Shown here: positions 1 through 10,686 of the stretch, piece after piece
Numbering within the stretch: position 1 is the stretch's first letter
Layout of the letters: each line of letters opens with the position of its first letter
Origin: Diphasiastrum complanatum
Lineage: Eukaryota > Streptophyta > Lycopodiopsida > Lycopodiales > Lycopodiaceae
DNA length: 64,000 bases
Direction: 5' to 3'
Assembly (NCBI GenBank): GCA_029204225.1
Contig: CM055110.1
Location: 21,966,881 to 22,030,880 of the forward strand
Notes under the pieces: model-generated
Database searches by the model: none
Seen by the model: the letters and a program-made list of their open reading frames with translations, nothing else
Told to the model about the DNA's origin: nothing
Made by a program: the position numbers and the translations under genes

Positions 1-390
1 AAAGACCATAAAAAAAACCACCAAAAATTCTAAAAAATAGAAAACCAATCTTCTTTTGTTCTACTGTACCTAGATCTGACCCAGATCTATCTACTGCTAG
101 GTCGATGAAGGTTAAAACTAAAAATAGAAGGCTAAAGTGATTGTTCATCTAGTTGTTGGTAACCTTTTGTAGAAAGTTTAATACCTTTCTACAAAAATAT
201 TAATTCTCTAAGAGGAACCTTTGCATGAATCTTCGCCAGAGTCAAAGTCAGTCCAACATACTATTTTTGATAATTAGTGAGTTGGGCAAATGTTAAGTCA
301 ATGTCAGTTGCTATATTGATCTATTTTTGTCAAAGAAGTACTTGTTTTTGCAAAGATAACAATATCACTCTTGATCCTTCACATGTGTCG
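1..390 (+). mobile_element. Gypsy A, 5' noncoding region (left part)
   Basis: This stretch has no credible ORF. It aligns by eye, with moderate divergence, to 48480-48830 upstream of gypsy C gag: both share the blocks 'agatctgac', 'taaccttttgt', 'cctttctacaaaaatat' and 'ataaca.tatc'. I read it as the leader or LTR-proximal noncoding DNA of gypsy copy A. Homology breaks near 385-395, where foreign copia-containing DNA begins, and resumes near 2360. The block carries scattered AACCTTCGCC-like words. The real left boundary of the element lies outside the window. Confidence 0.5.
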
Positions 391-394
391 CGAA

Positions 395-1024
395 TGTTGT
401 TTCGCGAACTGATCGTTTTTCGCAAACAGATTCTTTTCGAGTTTGTTTAATTTTCTCTTGCGAAAGCTTTCAAGATCCTAGGCATGCAACTACATATCAC
501 AAAAGATAAAACATTTTAGCAATCAAGACAACAAAAAACAAAGAGATGGAGAAGAGAGCAATTGTATTATCAATTTTTGAGTTTGTAGCGAGATGATCAG
601 TGTCTCACTCATTGGCGGCCTAACACTCAGCTCAATTGCTGTGTTCTGCTAGTTGGCACTTTCACGCATAGCTATTTTCATCTCTCTATCTTCTTCTACT
701 ATGCTCTTCTTGTTTTTTGTGTTGATCCAAAAATTATGTATATGTCTCCACTGTGTGGAGCTTACAAGATAGCTAAACAGAGAATTACAAGACAAGTAAA
801 CACTAATCAGCTTGTTAGTTATTCTCTGTTATGGCTAATTGTTTCAACTGAGCGTGAAGTACAATACGCCATGCTCGTTGAGCTACCAATTGGCAGTGTG
901 AATTGTTTTCCTTCGTGTCGTTTTGTTTTGTTTCGTGCTTTAGGATTTTCAAGGTATGTTCGCCCTTCGACCTTCGCTTTGCTTTGTTTCATGACAAAGC
1001 TGCAGGAGTTCACAATTTATGACA
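395..1024 (-). repeat. Probable copia 3' LTR (minus strand), far end uncertain
   Basis: On the minus strand the copia RNase H tail at 1047-1412 is followed by a purine-rich tract (gtttaagagagag) and then TGTCATAAATTGTG at 1024, which is the expected layout of a polypurine tract and LTR start. The LTR should run towards lower coordinates. I cannot fix its other end, because no primer site or second copy is visible. The part at 390-480 is rich in TTTCGCGAA-like words. This block lies inside gypsy A noncoding DNA, so the copia-containing segment was inserted there or joined by rearrangement. Confidence 0.35.
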
Positions 1025-1046
1025 CTCTCTCTTAAACCTTGCAACT

Positions 1047-1412
1047 TTATGTGTTTAATCCAATTGTCTTTCTTTGTTTTGCGAAGAGTGGTTTGTCGAG
1101 CGGCTTCGTGAGCAGATCTGCAATCATGTCTTCAGACTTTATGTACTGGACCTTGAGCTCTACTTTCGAGATCAAGTCTCGAATATGATGGTACTTTAGA
1201 GATATATGTTTTGTCTTTGAATGAAAAATAGAATTCTGGAATAGATATATGACACTTTGAGAATCCATCATCATCGTGCATGGTTCTCCTTGTGGTATGC
1301 CAATTTTCTCCAACATCATCTGCAACCAAACTACAGTTAGAATCTGCCCAGGAACAAGAAGTGAAAACATCCATGGCAGATGCAAAGAAAGAAAGAGACA
1401 CAAGGAAAGCAC
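1047..1412 (-). pseudogene. Copia RNase H C-terminus and pol tail, fragment
   Basis: The minus-strand frame ends like Ty1/copia polyproteins: a CDN-like block (MDSQSVIYLFQN), then HSKTKHISLKYHHIRD, then a tail with MIADLLTKPLDKPLF. These are the hallmarks of the last RNase H motif and the copia pol C-terminus. The upstream pol (reverse transcriptase, integrase, gag) is missing, so only about 110 residues remain. The reading frame is open to the natural stop at 1047. The fragment sits inside gypsy A leader DNA, so it marks a nested insertion that later lost most of its body. Confidence 0.75.
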
Positions 1413-1519
1413 TCAAGCATGCAAGTTGTGAAGCTGCTGGGAGCTCTCCAATTTTGAGAATGTCAACCACCTATAGCAATAAGACATTTTGATTACATTG
1501 CGGCAATTTTTGATAAAGA

Positions 1520-2252
1520 TTGGCAATAAAAAACACTTGGTTTTATGCAAGCGAACGAGGATCTACGCTTTTCCAAGTGCCGATCGAAGATACCAATGCA
1601 AAGCAGAGCGATATCATTCAATATGAGTTGCAGTGGGTCCTGCAACACATTAGGGGTGGGATGATGTTGGCTGATTCTGATGAATCCCCAAGATGCTCGG
1701 CCATAGCTACCCAAGAGCACCTCTCACCTTGGACCGAGGAGGTCTTTGAGAAGATGAGATGAACGAAGACTGAGAGCCGAGTATGAGAGCCGAGAAACGC
1801 TAGTTAGGAATGACAAGCAAGAATTGTGAGCCTCATGGTGAATCCCGAAAGATGGAATGACCATGTAGGAACTAGTATTTCTAGGCAAAGTAATAAATGC
1901 TAGTAGACCCCTCTAAAAGAAAGTAGAGTGAGTCACCTTTTGATGGTGACCTCTAGTGGAGAGCATTATTCCACTTGTAATTTGTGTAATGTGGAAATGT
2001 CACTAGGATGTCACCTAAGGATCTCTCTTAAGAGACTCCCTCTTTGAGAAGATGAGATTTTGTGAAATGTACCTACTCCATGCTGAATTGAGAAGAGCCT
2101 CCACGAGTTTTGGTGCATCCATTGAGCTCCTTGATCATGCTTGTTTCTTGAGTGATGCATTCATGATCTTGCCCTTCCCTCCTTTGTGTGTGGTTGTGGA
2201 TAATCAGTCTTCTCTGTCTGATACGGGCTTTGAAACAAGAAAGATAAATTAA
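1520..2252 (+). pseudogene. ORF of unknown function split by a 280-bp insertion
   Basis: An open frame starts at the ATG at 1520 and stops at 1760-1762. The stop lies just past the first copy of an 18-bp direct repeat. A second ORF (2052-2252) begins in the second copy of that repeat in the equivalent codon phase. Removing the 280 bp between the repeats would join the two into one frame of about 145 codons. I recognise no domain. The product is mildly hydrophilic in its first half. It may be a captured host fragment or chance. The codon continuity across the repeat is the only argument that it was once coding. Confidence 0.3.
1761..2040. mobile_element. 280-bp insertion flanked by an 18-bp direct repeat
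   Basis: The 18 bases tctttgagaagatgagat occur exactly at 1743-1760 and at 2041-2058. The 280 bp between them have no ORF, no poly(A) tail, no LTR-like ends and no clear terminal inverted repeat. A duplication this long is typical of target-primed retroposition (LINE or SINE products), but no pol III boxes were recognised. The insert begins with two copies of gagagccgag. It could equally be one unit of a tandem duplication, in which case the 18 bp would be a residual homology. Confidence 0.4.
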
Positions 2253-2360
2253 AGAAGATAAATTTAAAAAGAACCCATCGCCTCTGCTGACAACAGGCAG
2301 AACAAGAAACAAAGCTATAAGCAAAAGAAATGCCAACAAATTTTGAAGTAGAGAATCTGT

Positions 2361-2760
2361 AACCGTTGAGGCTCTAAATATCGTATTTCATCAATTTTGA
2401 GTTCGGCGAAGGTTAGATCAATCAAGATCATCCAAAAAGTCCATTTTAATCCTTGCCAAGTTGCAAGAACTTATTGTAAGCCAGAAAGAACTTTTGCCAG
2501 TTCTACCCTAGACTTATCAATACCAGATATACCCACTGTCAATCAGACAAAGGTTAATTTTACCAAATTTGTCAAAAATAGCCAGATAAGTGATTAAATC
2601 CAAAATAGCAATGAAAGAACTCTTGCTGAGTCAGCCTTTGCCTAGGGAACCTTCGCCGGTACTATTTTTGATTCTGATCTATCAGATCTAGCTATTGTCA
2701 AATTTTTGAAACATTCTGTTATAGTTTGATATTGATTCTAAGAAATCATTATTCTAGAAG
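2361..2760 (+). mobile_element. Gypsy A, 5' noncoding region (right part)
   Basis: Homology to gypsy C leader (48840-49200) resumes here: shared blocks include 'gttgaggct', 'ttcatcaatttt', 'gcgaaggtta', 'taatccttgccaag' and 'gccagttctacc'. There is no ORF of note. AACCTTCGCC and its reverse complement occur at several points (ggcgaaggtta near 2404, aaccttcgccgg near 2649). The block stops where a copia LTR-like sequence begins at 2762. Confidence 0.5.
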
Positions 2761-2761
2761 T

Positions 2762-3504
2762 TGTGAAAATGTCAAAAATATGCTTGGTCAAGGCCAAATC
2801 TATGTATATAGGATGATAACACATGTGTGGAGTCTATTCCCAATAAATGTACCTTTCATGTAGTATAATCATATAGGTTGTACATATGATTTAAATCAAG
2901 TTCTAGTGGCTAAAAAGGCCAAAATCATGTTTTTTAGTCATGCCACATGGCATCAATCTAAAGATTCCATGAAGCCACATCATGAGATTAGGTGTCAAAT
3001 CCCATGTGTAGAGGTCTAGACACCCACACGTGTGGAAAAGGCTGAAGTAGGTGAGTTTGTACTTCTAGAAGATTTTTTACTAGTCCTCTATATAGTAGGA
3101 AAATGGACCAAAAGTGCTCAAAATAGAAAGTTTGATCCAAGTGTCAATTTTGCATGATGAATCATCATATGACAAAGCATCCTCACACGTGTGAGATTTG
3201 ATGTATGATCAGTACCTCGAGCTCCAAGAAATGTATACATAGAGCCACATTTGGCCATAATAAAAAAGCAACACCAATCCTGGTTTTGGAAGCAAATTAT
3301 TGTCAATCTCTACATTTGTCTTTATTTGTTTTGAATGTTTTGAGTCCCTATCATATTGTACTTTGTTTTCAGGCTAGAGTCCATTCTCTGACATGTTTTC
3401 ACACGTGTGAAACCAGCAAGTACAATTCCCTTTCATTTATGATTGTTCTTGTTAGATTTTCTCATGTAGAATTGATCTAGATTGAACTAATCTTGTGTAG
3501 ATTG
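2762..3504 (+). repeat. Solo copia LTR with CACGTG palindromes
   Basis: It starts tgtgaaaatgtc, like the copia 2 LTR start. It carries the diagnostic block 'cacatgtgtggagtctattccc', compared with 'cacacgtgtggagtctgttccc' in the copia 1 LTR. Several CACACGTGTG palindromes follow (near 3028, 3184 and 3400). No primer site, gag or pol follows. Gypsy gag sequence resumes near 3505, so this LTR sits inside gypsy A and replaces the core gag domain seen in gypsy C. The right boundary is approximate. Confidence 0.5.
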
Positions 3505-4239
3505 GTAGATCACCATAAACAAGTGTCCAACAATGAAAAGATGTATGATGGATGCTATTTGTCATATGTGCAACTCTACTGGACATGAGACAACTTTTTG
3601 CTCGTTTAATCCTCGAATTATCTAGTAAAGATACACTAAGCTTCAATATCAGGAACCTACTACCTGGAAGGGACCTGATGCTAAGAATCAGGCCCACGGC
3701 CTTGGATTTCTTGAATGACTAGCTTTGCCATCTCCACCAGCACAACATGCTCTCTTGCAAATCTAATGGAACCAAAATCTTCAGTTGGTAATGAGCAATG
3801 GAATTACAATACTAATCAAGATATTTCTCCTTCAGAGCAATATGATACTACTGCACAACAACAATAGTCTAGACAATGGACTAGAGTACCATTTGGATGT
3901 TTTGCATGTGGCGAAAATCATTGAGTTGCTGAATGTCCGAACAAAGGAAAGTTTATCCCATTCTGTCAGGAATGTGGTTATGGAAATTGTTATAAGGACT
4001 GTCCAGCAAGACCAAAACCACCGTTGATAACTGCTTCATTGAATATGATTACAATCAAGCAAAGACCAGCAGCCAAGCCTACTGAACCAAGTGTACCATT
4101 GATGGTTGTTACCAGAGCTCAGAAGCAGAAAGAAGTTGTTGTTGATGCTGAATTTGTGCCATCTACTGATATACCTACTGCATCAGAGGTGTATCTGAAT
4201 CTCAACTCAGAAAAAAAGAAATACCAAAACATGAGGTAG
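3505..4239 (+). pseudogene. Gypsy A gag C-terminus with two zinc-knuckle-like modules
   Basis: The segment is homologous to gypsy C at 50160-50720. It encodes a first Cys/His module (CHMCNSTGHETTFC), then FACGENH followed by a second cluster (FCQECGYGNCYKDCP). The FACGENH knuckle is the short CX2CX3HX4C variant rather than CX2CX4HX4C. A basic linker with MVVTRAQKQKEVV follows. Several stops and shifts break the frame (stops near 3628 and after 3700), so no full gag is made. Nucleic-acid binding in the virus-like particle is the role known for such knuckles. The core capsid-like domain is missing upstream. Confidence 0.65.
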
Positions 4240-4943
4240 TGGATTAAAGAGTTGCAAGAAGAAGAGTCCTTGGAAGGCGCTAAAGTTATAGCCGAAGTAC
4301 ATAATTCACGAACAAATGTTAGTACTCAAATACATTATCACGAAGGACCCTTCAAGATGACAGAACTTGAAGCACCGCAAATAGAATTGATCATGAATAT
4401 TCTATCTAGCAAGATGGATATTGAATTGGAAGAATTTCTTACGTTGGTGCCTCAAGCAAAAGAAGTATTAGTGGAGAAATTGACTCAGATTGAACCAACA
4501 ATCCAAAAGGAGCCACCATTTTGTGTCGGATTTGAATAATCAAACGAAGTACTAAATCTAGGGGCAGCTTGGAAAAGTGAGCAAAGAAACATCACCCTGC
4601 CAATACAACACAAACAGTTGATAAAGAGGCAGCCATGATAGATGGAGGTTCATGAGTTAATATGATTTCAAAAAAGCTATGTTCAAATTGGGGCCTTACA
4701 AGGATGAAGCCTGCAACTTTTGCTATCAAGCTACCTAATCAGACTACAATTCGTCCTAAGAGCATAGTAGAAGACATGCATGTCAAGATTGTTGGAGTTC
4801 AGTTTGTCATTACTTTTTTAGTAATGGACTTACCTGATGCACCAAACATTTATCGTGTTTTATTGGGACGTCCATGGTTACGAGTTGCACAAGTAATTTA
4901 TAACTGGGAGACCGGAAAGATCACATTTGAGAATCGTGAGTGA
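4240..4943 (+). pseudogene. Gypsy A protease region
   Basis: The linker (LQEEESLEGAKV..., KMTELEAPQIELIMNILSS) leads into an aspartic-protease block: IDGGS followed by a stop in place of Gly, then VNMISKKLC, and later VLLGRPWLR. IDGGS takes the place of the usual D-S/T-G active-site loop, and the paralogue at 29180 has the same IDGGSG. Family knowledge: retropepsin processes the gag-pol polyprotein. The frame is broken by stops at about 4237, 4537 and 4654, so no active protein is expected. Confidence 0.65.
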
Positions 4944-5015
4944 GTTGTCAAAGTTGGACTAATTACTTGGACAATCAAGCCAGTGGTCTAAAAAGGGGAT
5001 GATGATTCATCAACA

Positions 5016-5490
5016 ATGGATCATACTTGTGATCGACAAGTAAAAACTTTGGGAGCTCACTATGACTCTCAAACAAATACTGTCAATTGGAATCAACCTC
5101 TTGCTATAGTGGATTGTACAGTAGGATATATGTGTCAACGAGATGACCAATTAGAGCTGAGCGAGATTTCTTTATCTGATCGAACTTTGAATATGTTGAT
5201 TACATTTCCAATGAATATGACGAATGTTGCATGGACATCAACCGATCCAATTCCAGATCCCATTGAAGATGAACTCATTCATGTCAGTCATGCCTTATCT
5301 TATAATGAAAATGCAGAACTTACTGATGAGCAGATTTTAAATCATATGGATTCTACAAGGTTTGGAGTTCGCAAGATTCCTGAAGAACCAACAATAAAAT
5401 CGTCGAAAGTAGTTGTATTGAAGGAAGGAAATAATGCAAGACCATTGATGAAGAAACAAGCTAAGCAACATCATAACACGGTTTGAAAAT
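5016..5490 (+). pseudogene. Gypsy A pol linker between protease and RT
   Basis: A 156-codon open frame starts MDHTCDRQVKTLG and lies between protease and reverse transcriptase. A diverged copy lies at 34500-34870 in gypsy B, with the same order of short motifs (YDSQT..., NWNQ, ILSHMD or ILNHMD, ARPLMKK or TRPMTKK). No catalytic motif is visible, and the role in the polyprotein is unknown. Its survival in two copies shows it belongs to the element and is not host DNA. Confidence 0.55.
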
Positions 5491-5757
5491 GAAAAAGTTC
5501 ATTACAAGAAATAGTTTTGACAGCTGAACCAAAATATGTACCGACTTTATTGGATAAAGAAAAATAGAAGATCAAGGATGACTCTTCAAGTCAGAATTCT
5601 TGCAAGACATCACCTTCTAGGAAGTCATCACCTTCTAAGAAGACCTCATCTAGTAGAGAGTCATCACCTCCTCGAATGATTTCTACCAAGAAAGCTAAAC
5701 GAAGATCGAAGGTTAATTTTTTTTTAAAAAGAACACTTAGATGGAGTCCAACATGAT

Positions 5758-6950
5758 ATGCCAGAGCATTTCAAACGCTATACCTTGGATGATGTTGTTA
5801 TTATGTTACCAAAAGTTCATCTTGCACCTGAGGAGCAAGTGCCAGAAATGCAAGAAGTTTACGATGGACCAGCTAGAACTCAACTTATAAATCTTGCTAA
5901 ACCAGGAGAAACAAACAAGATTGTTCAAGTTGGAACACAACTTACCCCAAAACAGTTTCAAGCGTTGAAGAAGTTGTTGATTCAATATCAACATTGTTTT
6001 GCTTGGACGTACAAGGATTTAAAAGAGATTTCGACATTAGTGATTGAGCATACAATATCCTTGATACTTGATGCAGTTCCAAAAGACACAAGATTCTATC
6101 GCTGTAATCTGAATGTTACTAATCTTATCAAGAAAGAGTTACAAAGATTACTTGAAGTAGATTTTATTTATGAAATTGAGCATATTGAATGAGTTTTGCC
6201 AATTGTTGTCGTTTCTAAGAAAAATGGGAAGATGAGAATTTGTGTGAATCTCAAAGCCTTGAACAAAGTGACGCGAAAGGATCACTTCTGTTACCTCTTA
6301 CAGAAAGCATATTGAATGGCCTTGTTGGAGTGAAAGCCTACAGTTTTTTGGATAAATTCAGTGGTTATAACCAAGTTAAAATTGCACCGACAGATCGACA
6401 TAAAACAACTTTTGCAGCGGAATGAGGAACATATGCTTATAAAGTTATGTCATTTGGAGTATGTAATGCACCTAGTTCATTTCAGAGAGTGATGCAGTTT
6501 TCCTTCAAAGACTATTTGCAGAAATTCCTTGAGATTTACTTGGATGATTTAGAAGTCCATAGTGCTGATACAGACCATCTGGATAGTTTGGAAAAAGTAC
6601 TTAAACGTTGTCGCAAGTACCAAATCTCCTTAAATCCAAAAAAGTGTCAGATTTGGGTTACTCGTGGAGTTGTTCTTGGACATGTGATATTGAGACATGG
6701 CATTGCTACGGATTATTTCAAAATCAATTTCATTGTAGAGGTACCGCCACTAGGAACAATTCGAGGAGTTTATATTTTCATGGATCATGTGAACTATTAT
6801 CGGATATTCATTTTGTTTTTTGCGGATTTAGCACGACCTATATATAAGTTGACCATTGTATCTATCTGGACGATTGGGGCGCTAGAAGCATTTGAGAAAT
6901 TGAAGAAAGCATTAGCTTTTGCATCAATTCTACGAACTCCAAATTGAACA
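5758..6950 (+). pseudogene. Gypsy A reverse transcriptase
   Basis: In order: an N-terminal connection region (ALKKLLIQYQHCFAWTYKDLK), a fingers region (NLKALNKVT), YSFLDKFSGYNQVKIAP, then YKVMSFGVCNAPSSFQRVM and the catalytic YLDD (in EIYLDDLEVHS, near 6532-6560). After that comes the thumb/connection region leading into RNase H. These are Ty3/gypsy RT motifs in the correct order. Stops at about 6190, 6424 and 6945 and a shift near 6230 make it non-functional. It is homologous to 35175-36290 in gypsy B. Confidence 0.8.
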
Positions 6951-7360
6951 ATCAAATTTCATGCTCATACTGATGCATCAAAATATGCTATTGGATTAGT
7001 TTTGACGCAACTAGGAGAATATAAGAAAGACTATCCTATCAGGTTTGCTAGTCGACAAAGAGTTACTCTACAACAGAACGAGAAGCATTGGCCATGGTAT
7101 TTTATATGAAAATTTTTGACATTATCTAATGGTGACACATTTTGCATTTTATACCGACCATCATCCATTGCTTTATCTAGTAAACAAGACATGCAATATA
7201 GGATGCATTGCAAGATGGCTACTACTACTAATTGAATTTGATTTTCAAGTTGTGATTCAGAAAGGTAAACAACATTATGATCATGTCTCAAGAATCCAGA
7301 CAACACCAGTCAACACTGAAGTGGATGATGAACTACAAGATGCTACATAATTTTATGTTG
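6951..7360 (+). pseudogene. Gypsy A RNase H domain
   Basis: The frame gives HTDASKYAIGLVLTQ (first acidic motif), then FASRQ, a small deletion with a frameshift near 7055, then FYTDHHPLLYLVNKT and WLLLLIEFDFQVVIQKGKQH. This is the RNase H module that follows RT in Ty3/gypsy pol and removes the RNA template strand. Frame changes around 7055-7125 prevent a continuous product. Gypsy B (36291-36660) and gypsy C (50800-51240) carry the same module. Confidence 0.75.
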
Positions 7361-7429
7361 AAGCAGTACCTGAGTGGGCGGCAGATATTGTTGAATATCT
7401 GATGTTAGGCCAACCTATGACTCTTTGAC

Positions 7430-8611
7430 AAAAGTTCAAAAGAAACAATTGATTGTTAAGGAAAAACCTTATCAATTGATTGCAAGCCAATTGGATCGTT
7501 GTGGAATGGATGATATTCTAAGAAGATGTGTTTTGCCACACGAAATACTTGATTTAGTCATGTTTTCACAGGATGGGATGGGAGGTGGATATTTTTAAGC
7601 TAATATCATTATTCGAAAAATTTTACAATCAGGGTGTTGGTGGCCTACACTTCATAAGGATACTTAAAACTTTATTCAGTCATGTGATATATGTCAACAA
7701 GCATGTCATCCTACAAAGTAGAACTATGAACCTTTGCATCTGGTTCTATTACAAGCACCGTGGGACTTGACTATGTTGGTTTTATTCATCCTGTGGCAAG
7801 AGGATCTCAAGCCAGATTTATCATCATAGCAACAGATTATATGACCAAGTGGGTCGTTAGAGTTGTCGATGCAAAGTCTACGACTAAGTTCTTATATGAG
7901 CATATTATTGTTAGATTTGGATGTCCTATCGAGATTGTAAGTGATCGTGAAACACACTTTGTCAATGAAACGATCAAGTGTCTATTGGAAGATTTTTTTT
8001 GTTATTCATCGGTTTAGTACTCCATATTATTCAGGGGTAATGGACAAGCGAAATCTTCCAATAAGATTCTTTGCAATATTATGACAAAAACAGTTGAAGC
8101 AAGTCGTTTTGATTGGGAACATAAACTTCATGCAGTGTTATGGGCATTCAGAATAGCTTATAAAGTTAGCACGAATTAGGCACCATTTCAACTTGTCGAT
8201 GGTTAAGATGTCATTATGCTAATCGAATTTTTGGTACCTTCTTTACATATAGCAGCAACGGCATGGTTGGATGATGCGAAATATTTACAAATGCATCATG
8301 AGGCTTTGCATAAACTTTGCGAAACCAGATTGATGGCAGTCCATGCACTAGTAGTAGAGAAAGCTCGTCGCAAGGCATGGCACGATCGCCATTTACACAA
8401 AAAAGATCTGAAGGAAGGAGATCTAGCATTGATGTATAAGACCAAATTGATCAAAGGGAAACTAAAATTTGTAGGTAAAGGACCATACAAAGTGAAAGAA
8501 ATATTGTCGTACAGAGCAGTTATTTTGGAGCATCTGGATGGAAGACGATTTGACACCCCAATGAATGGCAGCCGACTACGCAAGTTTTGGCAGCCAGTTC
8601 AACTAGCATGA
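7430..8611 (+). pseudogene. Gypsy A integrase
   Basis: The region carries an HHCC-like zinc domain (the H...H part around 7500-7590 is damaged; SCDICQ survives near 7680) and the catalytic core with ATDYMTKW and IVSDRETHF (two Asp). The position of the catalytic Glu reads Lys in GQAKSSNKIL near 8045. The C-terminal domain (GDLALMYKTKLIKGKL..., GPYKVKEILSY, NGSRLRKFW) is intact for 131 codons (8216-8611). Frameshifts at about 7755, 8010 and 8030 break the frame. The final residues lead to a stop at 8609-8611, which marks the end of pol. Confidence 0.75.
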
Positions 8612-8639
8612 TCAAAGATCTCCTCATTTTTACTTTTTG

Positions 8640-9310
8640 TTGGTTTACACTTTTTTTGGGTTTCACTACTTGTTAAAATGTTTTTGAAAAAGACAAAAAA
8701 AAAAAGAAAAAACAAGAATGATGAGCAAAAGTCAAAAAAGTTATCAGATTAGAAAAGAGAAAGGAAAGTATTTTTCGGAATTAATTTTTTATGGAAGATG
8801 ACTTAAAAAATTACCTTTTTAGTCGGATCTTGAACAAACAATCATATGAACCTTCGTCGAGTTTCCAAATCATTTATCCAGTTCATATTTACCTATATTG
8901 AGTTGGGCGAAGGTTGGTTTGCACAATAAGTACATGTTTTGAAGTTAGGCAAGAGTTTAGAAGCCTACCACTCTGGGAACCTTCGTCAAGCATGTTACCC
9001 TTATTATGAACCTTTGCTGACCTGACATATGGATTCAGACTGTCAAACTAGGTTGGACATAGGTTCAGATCCTGAAAATTTTCACTAAATGTATTATCTA
9101 GGCGAAGGATGCACTTAGGCGAGAGTTGACCTCCATAACCTTCGCCGAGCTACACCATTGGTCAGGAACCTTCACCGAAATTCTGGAAGCTATTTTTCCA
9201 GTCTGAACATGCCTACAATTTTGTTGTTCAAAATTGATGTGCCAAGCTAGTACTTTGTCTAATAGACCCTCAAAATTAGCCTATAAAAGAGTTGAATTTG
9301 ATTTCATTTC
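8640..9310 (+). mobile_element. Gypsy A noncoding region after pol, AACCTTCGCC-rich
   Basis: An A-rich stretch (8690-8720) is followed by about 500 bp dense in AACCTTCGCC and its reverse complement (for example near 8851, 8908, 8969, 9105, 9138 and 9167). The stretch aligns with 38090-38600 after gypsy B pol: shared blocks are 'ttgcac', 'gggcgaaggttg', 'aaattttcactaaatgta', 'gctagtactttgtctaatagaccct' and 'ttcatttctcac'. No ORF lies here. It ends in a TATA box and an additional ORF, so it probably works as a promoter or as part of the 3' LTR. Confidence 0.5.
9282..9289 (+). promoter_or_regulatory. TATA box upstream of the additional ORF, gypsy A
   Basis: TATAAAAG lies about 100 bp before the surviving part of the additional ORF. 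Gypsy B has TTTAAAAG at the equivalent place (38536-38543), about 150 bp before its ATG. The flanks are conserved (ctttgtctaatagaccct upstream, gaatt.gattcatttctcac downstream). Whether this is an internal promoter or the LTR promoter cannot be decided without the LTR boundaries. Confidence 0.45.
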
Positions 9311-9354
9311 TCACTTGTGCTAGCAAAGCTCTTGCGAATTTTTCAGGCCAAGTC

Positions 9355-9529
9355 CACTATCAAGCCTTTTGTTTATACTACCATCAATCAATATCATACA
9401 AATGATGGTTACCTGCTAGAGGCCATTAGAGATACTATCCTCCATGGTTTTGCACAACTTTTGAACAACTTCTTGATAGTTGGCAACCTCAGGAAATGTG
9501 CTAGCCACCTACGACATAGCACCAGCTGA
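9355..9529 (+). pseudogene. Additional ORF after gypsy A pol, internally deleted
   Basis: The frame encodes STIKPFVYT then QYHTNDGYLLEAIRDTI and LLNNFLIVGNLRK. This matches gypsy B (IVIKPFVDT, QYHRDDGHRIEAI, LLNYFLMVKNLWK at 39050-39190) and the minus strand at 46900 (HTNDGYLIEAIIDSI). The N-terminal 130 or so residues present in B are missing: bases equivalent to 38605-39040 are deleted here, with the junction near 9347-9355. I recognise no known domain. It is part of a three-member family within this window. Confidence 0.5.
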
Positions 9530-9779
9530 ATCGTCCCACCAAACATCTATGGGATTTCGATACTCAGCCTCAAATCCATTCAATAATGAGCATCCTAAAA
9601 AATTTGTCGAAGTTTGACTACATTGACTTCGAAGTCATCGATTTCATCGACTTCGACTTCTCTCATGTAGATATATACATATGTCCAAACTCGACATCGA
9701 CATTTTTTCCTAACTCCATCAAATCCGACATTGTCGACTTACCCAACTTTGTCGACTTTTCACCAACCATCAACTAACC
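9530..9779. other. TCGACTT-rich stretch without gene
   Basis: About 250 bp dense in tcgactt, tcgaagt and gtcgact words (for example around 9604-9660 and 9727-9760), some forming short inverted repeats around tcgatttcatcga. No credible ORF. It separates the gypsy A additional-ORF scrap from the truncated protease end of copia E. Confidence 0.4.
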
Positions 9780-10686
9780 ACTATCAATCCACCAAGGATC
9801 TAGATCTCCATCATTAGCAAGCATACATTAAGACATCACAAAAGCATCATCATTTGCATCTTGAACATCCAAACCATCCTTATCAAGAGTAAGATTACCT
9901 TGCTTGTCTCCTTGATCTCTCTTCTTCTTGTAGCACTCACTTGCAAGGTGTCCTTTGATGCCACAATAGAAGCACTTGAGCTTTGATCTATCCTTCTTTT
10001 TGCCACTTGAAGAAGAATCCACTTGATCTTGCCCTTTAGACCACTTGCTTTTGGTTTTGCCCTTGAATTTGCCCTTTTTGAACATAGCATCCTCTTGAAG
10101 TGTCGATGTAGATCCACCTCTTGCTTGAAGCCTATATTCCTCGTTGATCAGGATCTCTTGAGGATCCATCAAACTTGGAAAATTCTTTTGAATAGCAATT
10201 CTTTGAACAATGTTAGCATGAGCATCCAACAAGCCATTAAGAATCACTTGAATAAGCTCTCCTTCCTTAATGCTTTCATCTATGCAAGCTAACTCATCAT
10301 TCAATGCTTCCATTCTCAAAACAAAAGTACTTGGACTTTCTTCATTCTTTTGCAAACAAGAAAAGATTTGTCTTCTTAGAGTCAACACTCTAGAAGTAGA
10401 CTTGGATTCATAAAGCTTCTTCAATAAATTCCAAGCTTCCAAATATGATGTGCACTTACCAACTTCCTTGAGAAGTTCATTGGTAACATTCATCTTTATC
10501 ATGTGTAGAGCCTTCTTGGCCCTCTAATTGATCTTGTTGTGTTGCTGGTCTCTCCTCCAAGCCTACAACAATATCCAAAACATCATTCATCTCAAGAAGT
10601 GACTCCATCCTCACTTTCCACAATGAATAGTTACTTGAGGTAAGCCTATCATTGGCTTCCAACATGACTCCAATTGAGGTTGCCAT
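9780..10686 (-). pseudogene. Copia E gag and start of protease
   Basis: On the minus strand gag begins at the ATG at 10686 with the plant-copia start (SNYSLWKVRMESLL), continues through NELLKEVGKCTS and ILTLR-like helices, and ends with a normal CCHC knuckle (CFYCGIKGHLASEC) in a basic region. A frameshift near 10500 separates the first 65 residues from the rest. After the gag stop near 9828 the frame reads PWWIDSG, the protease active site, and is then cut off at about 9777. The other two-thirds of the element are absent. Confidence 0.75.

Noticed and set aside
736-1035. 99-codon plus-strand ORF
   Set aside because: It lies in the presumed copia LTR, antisense to the pol tail. Composition and lack of any motif fit a chance frame.
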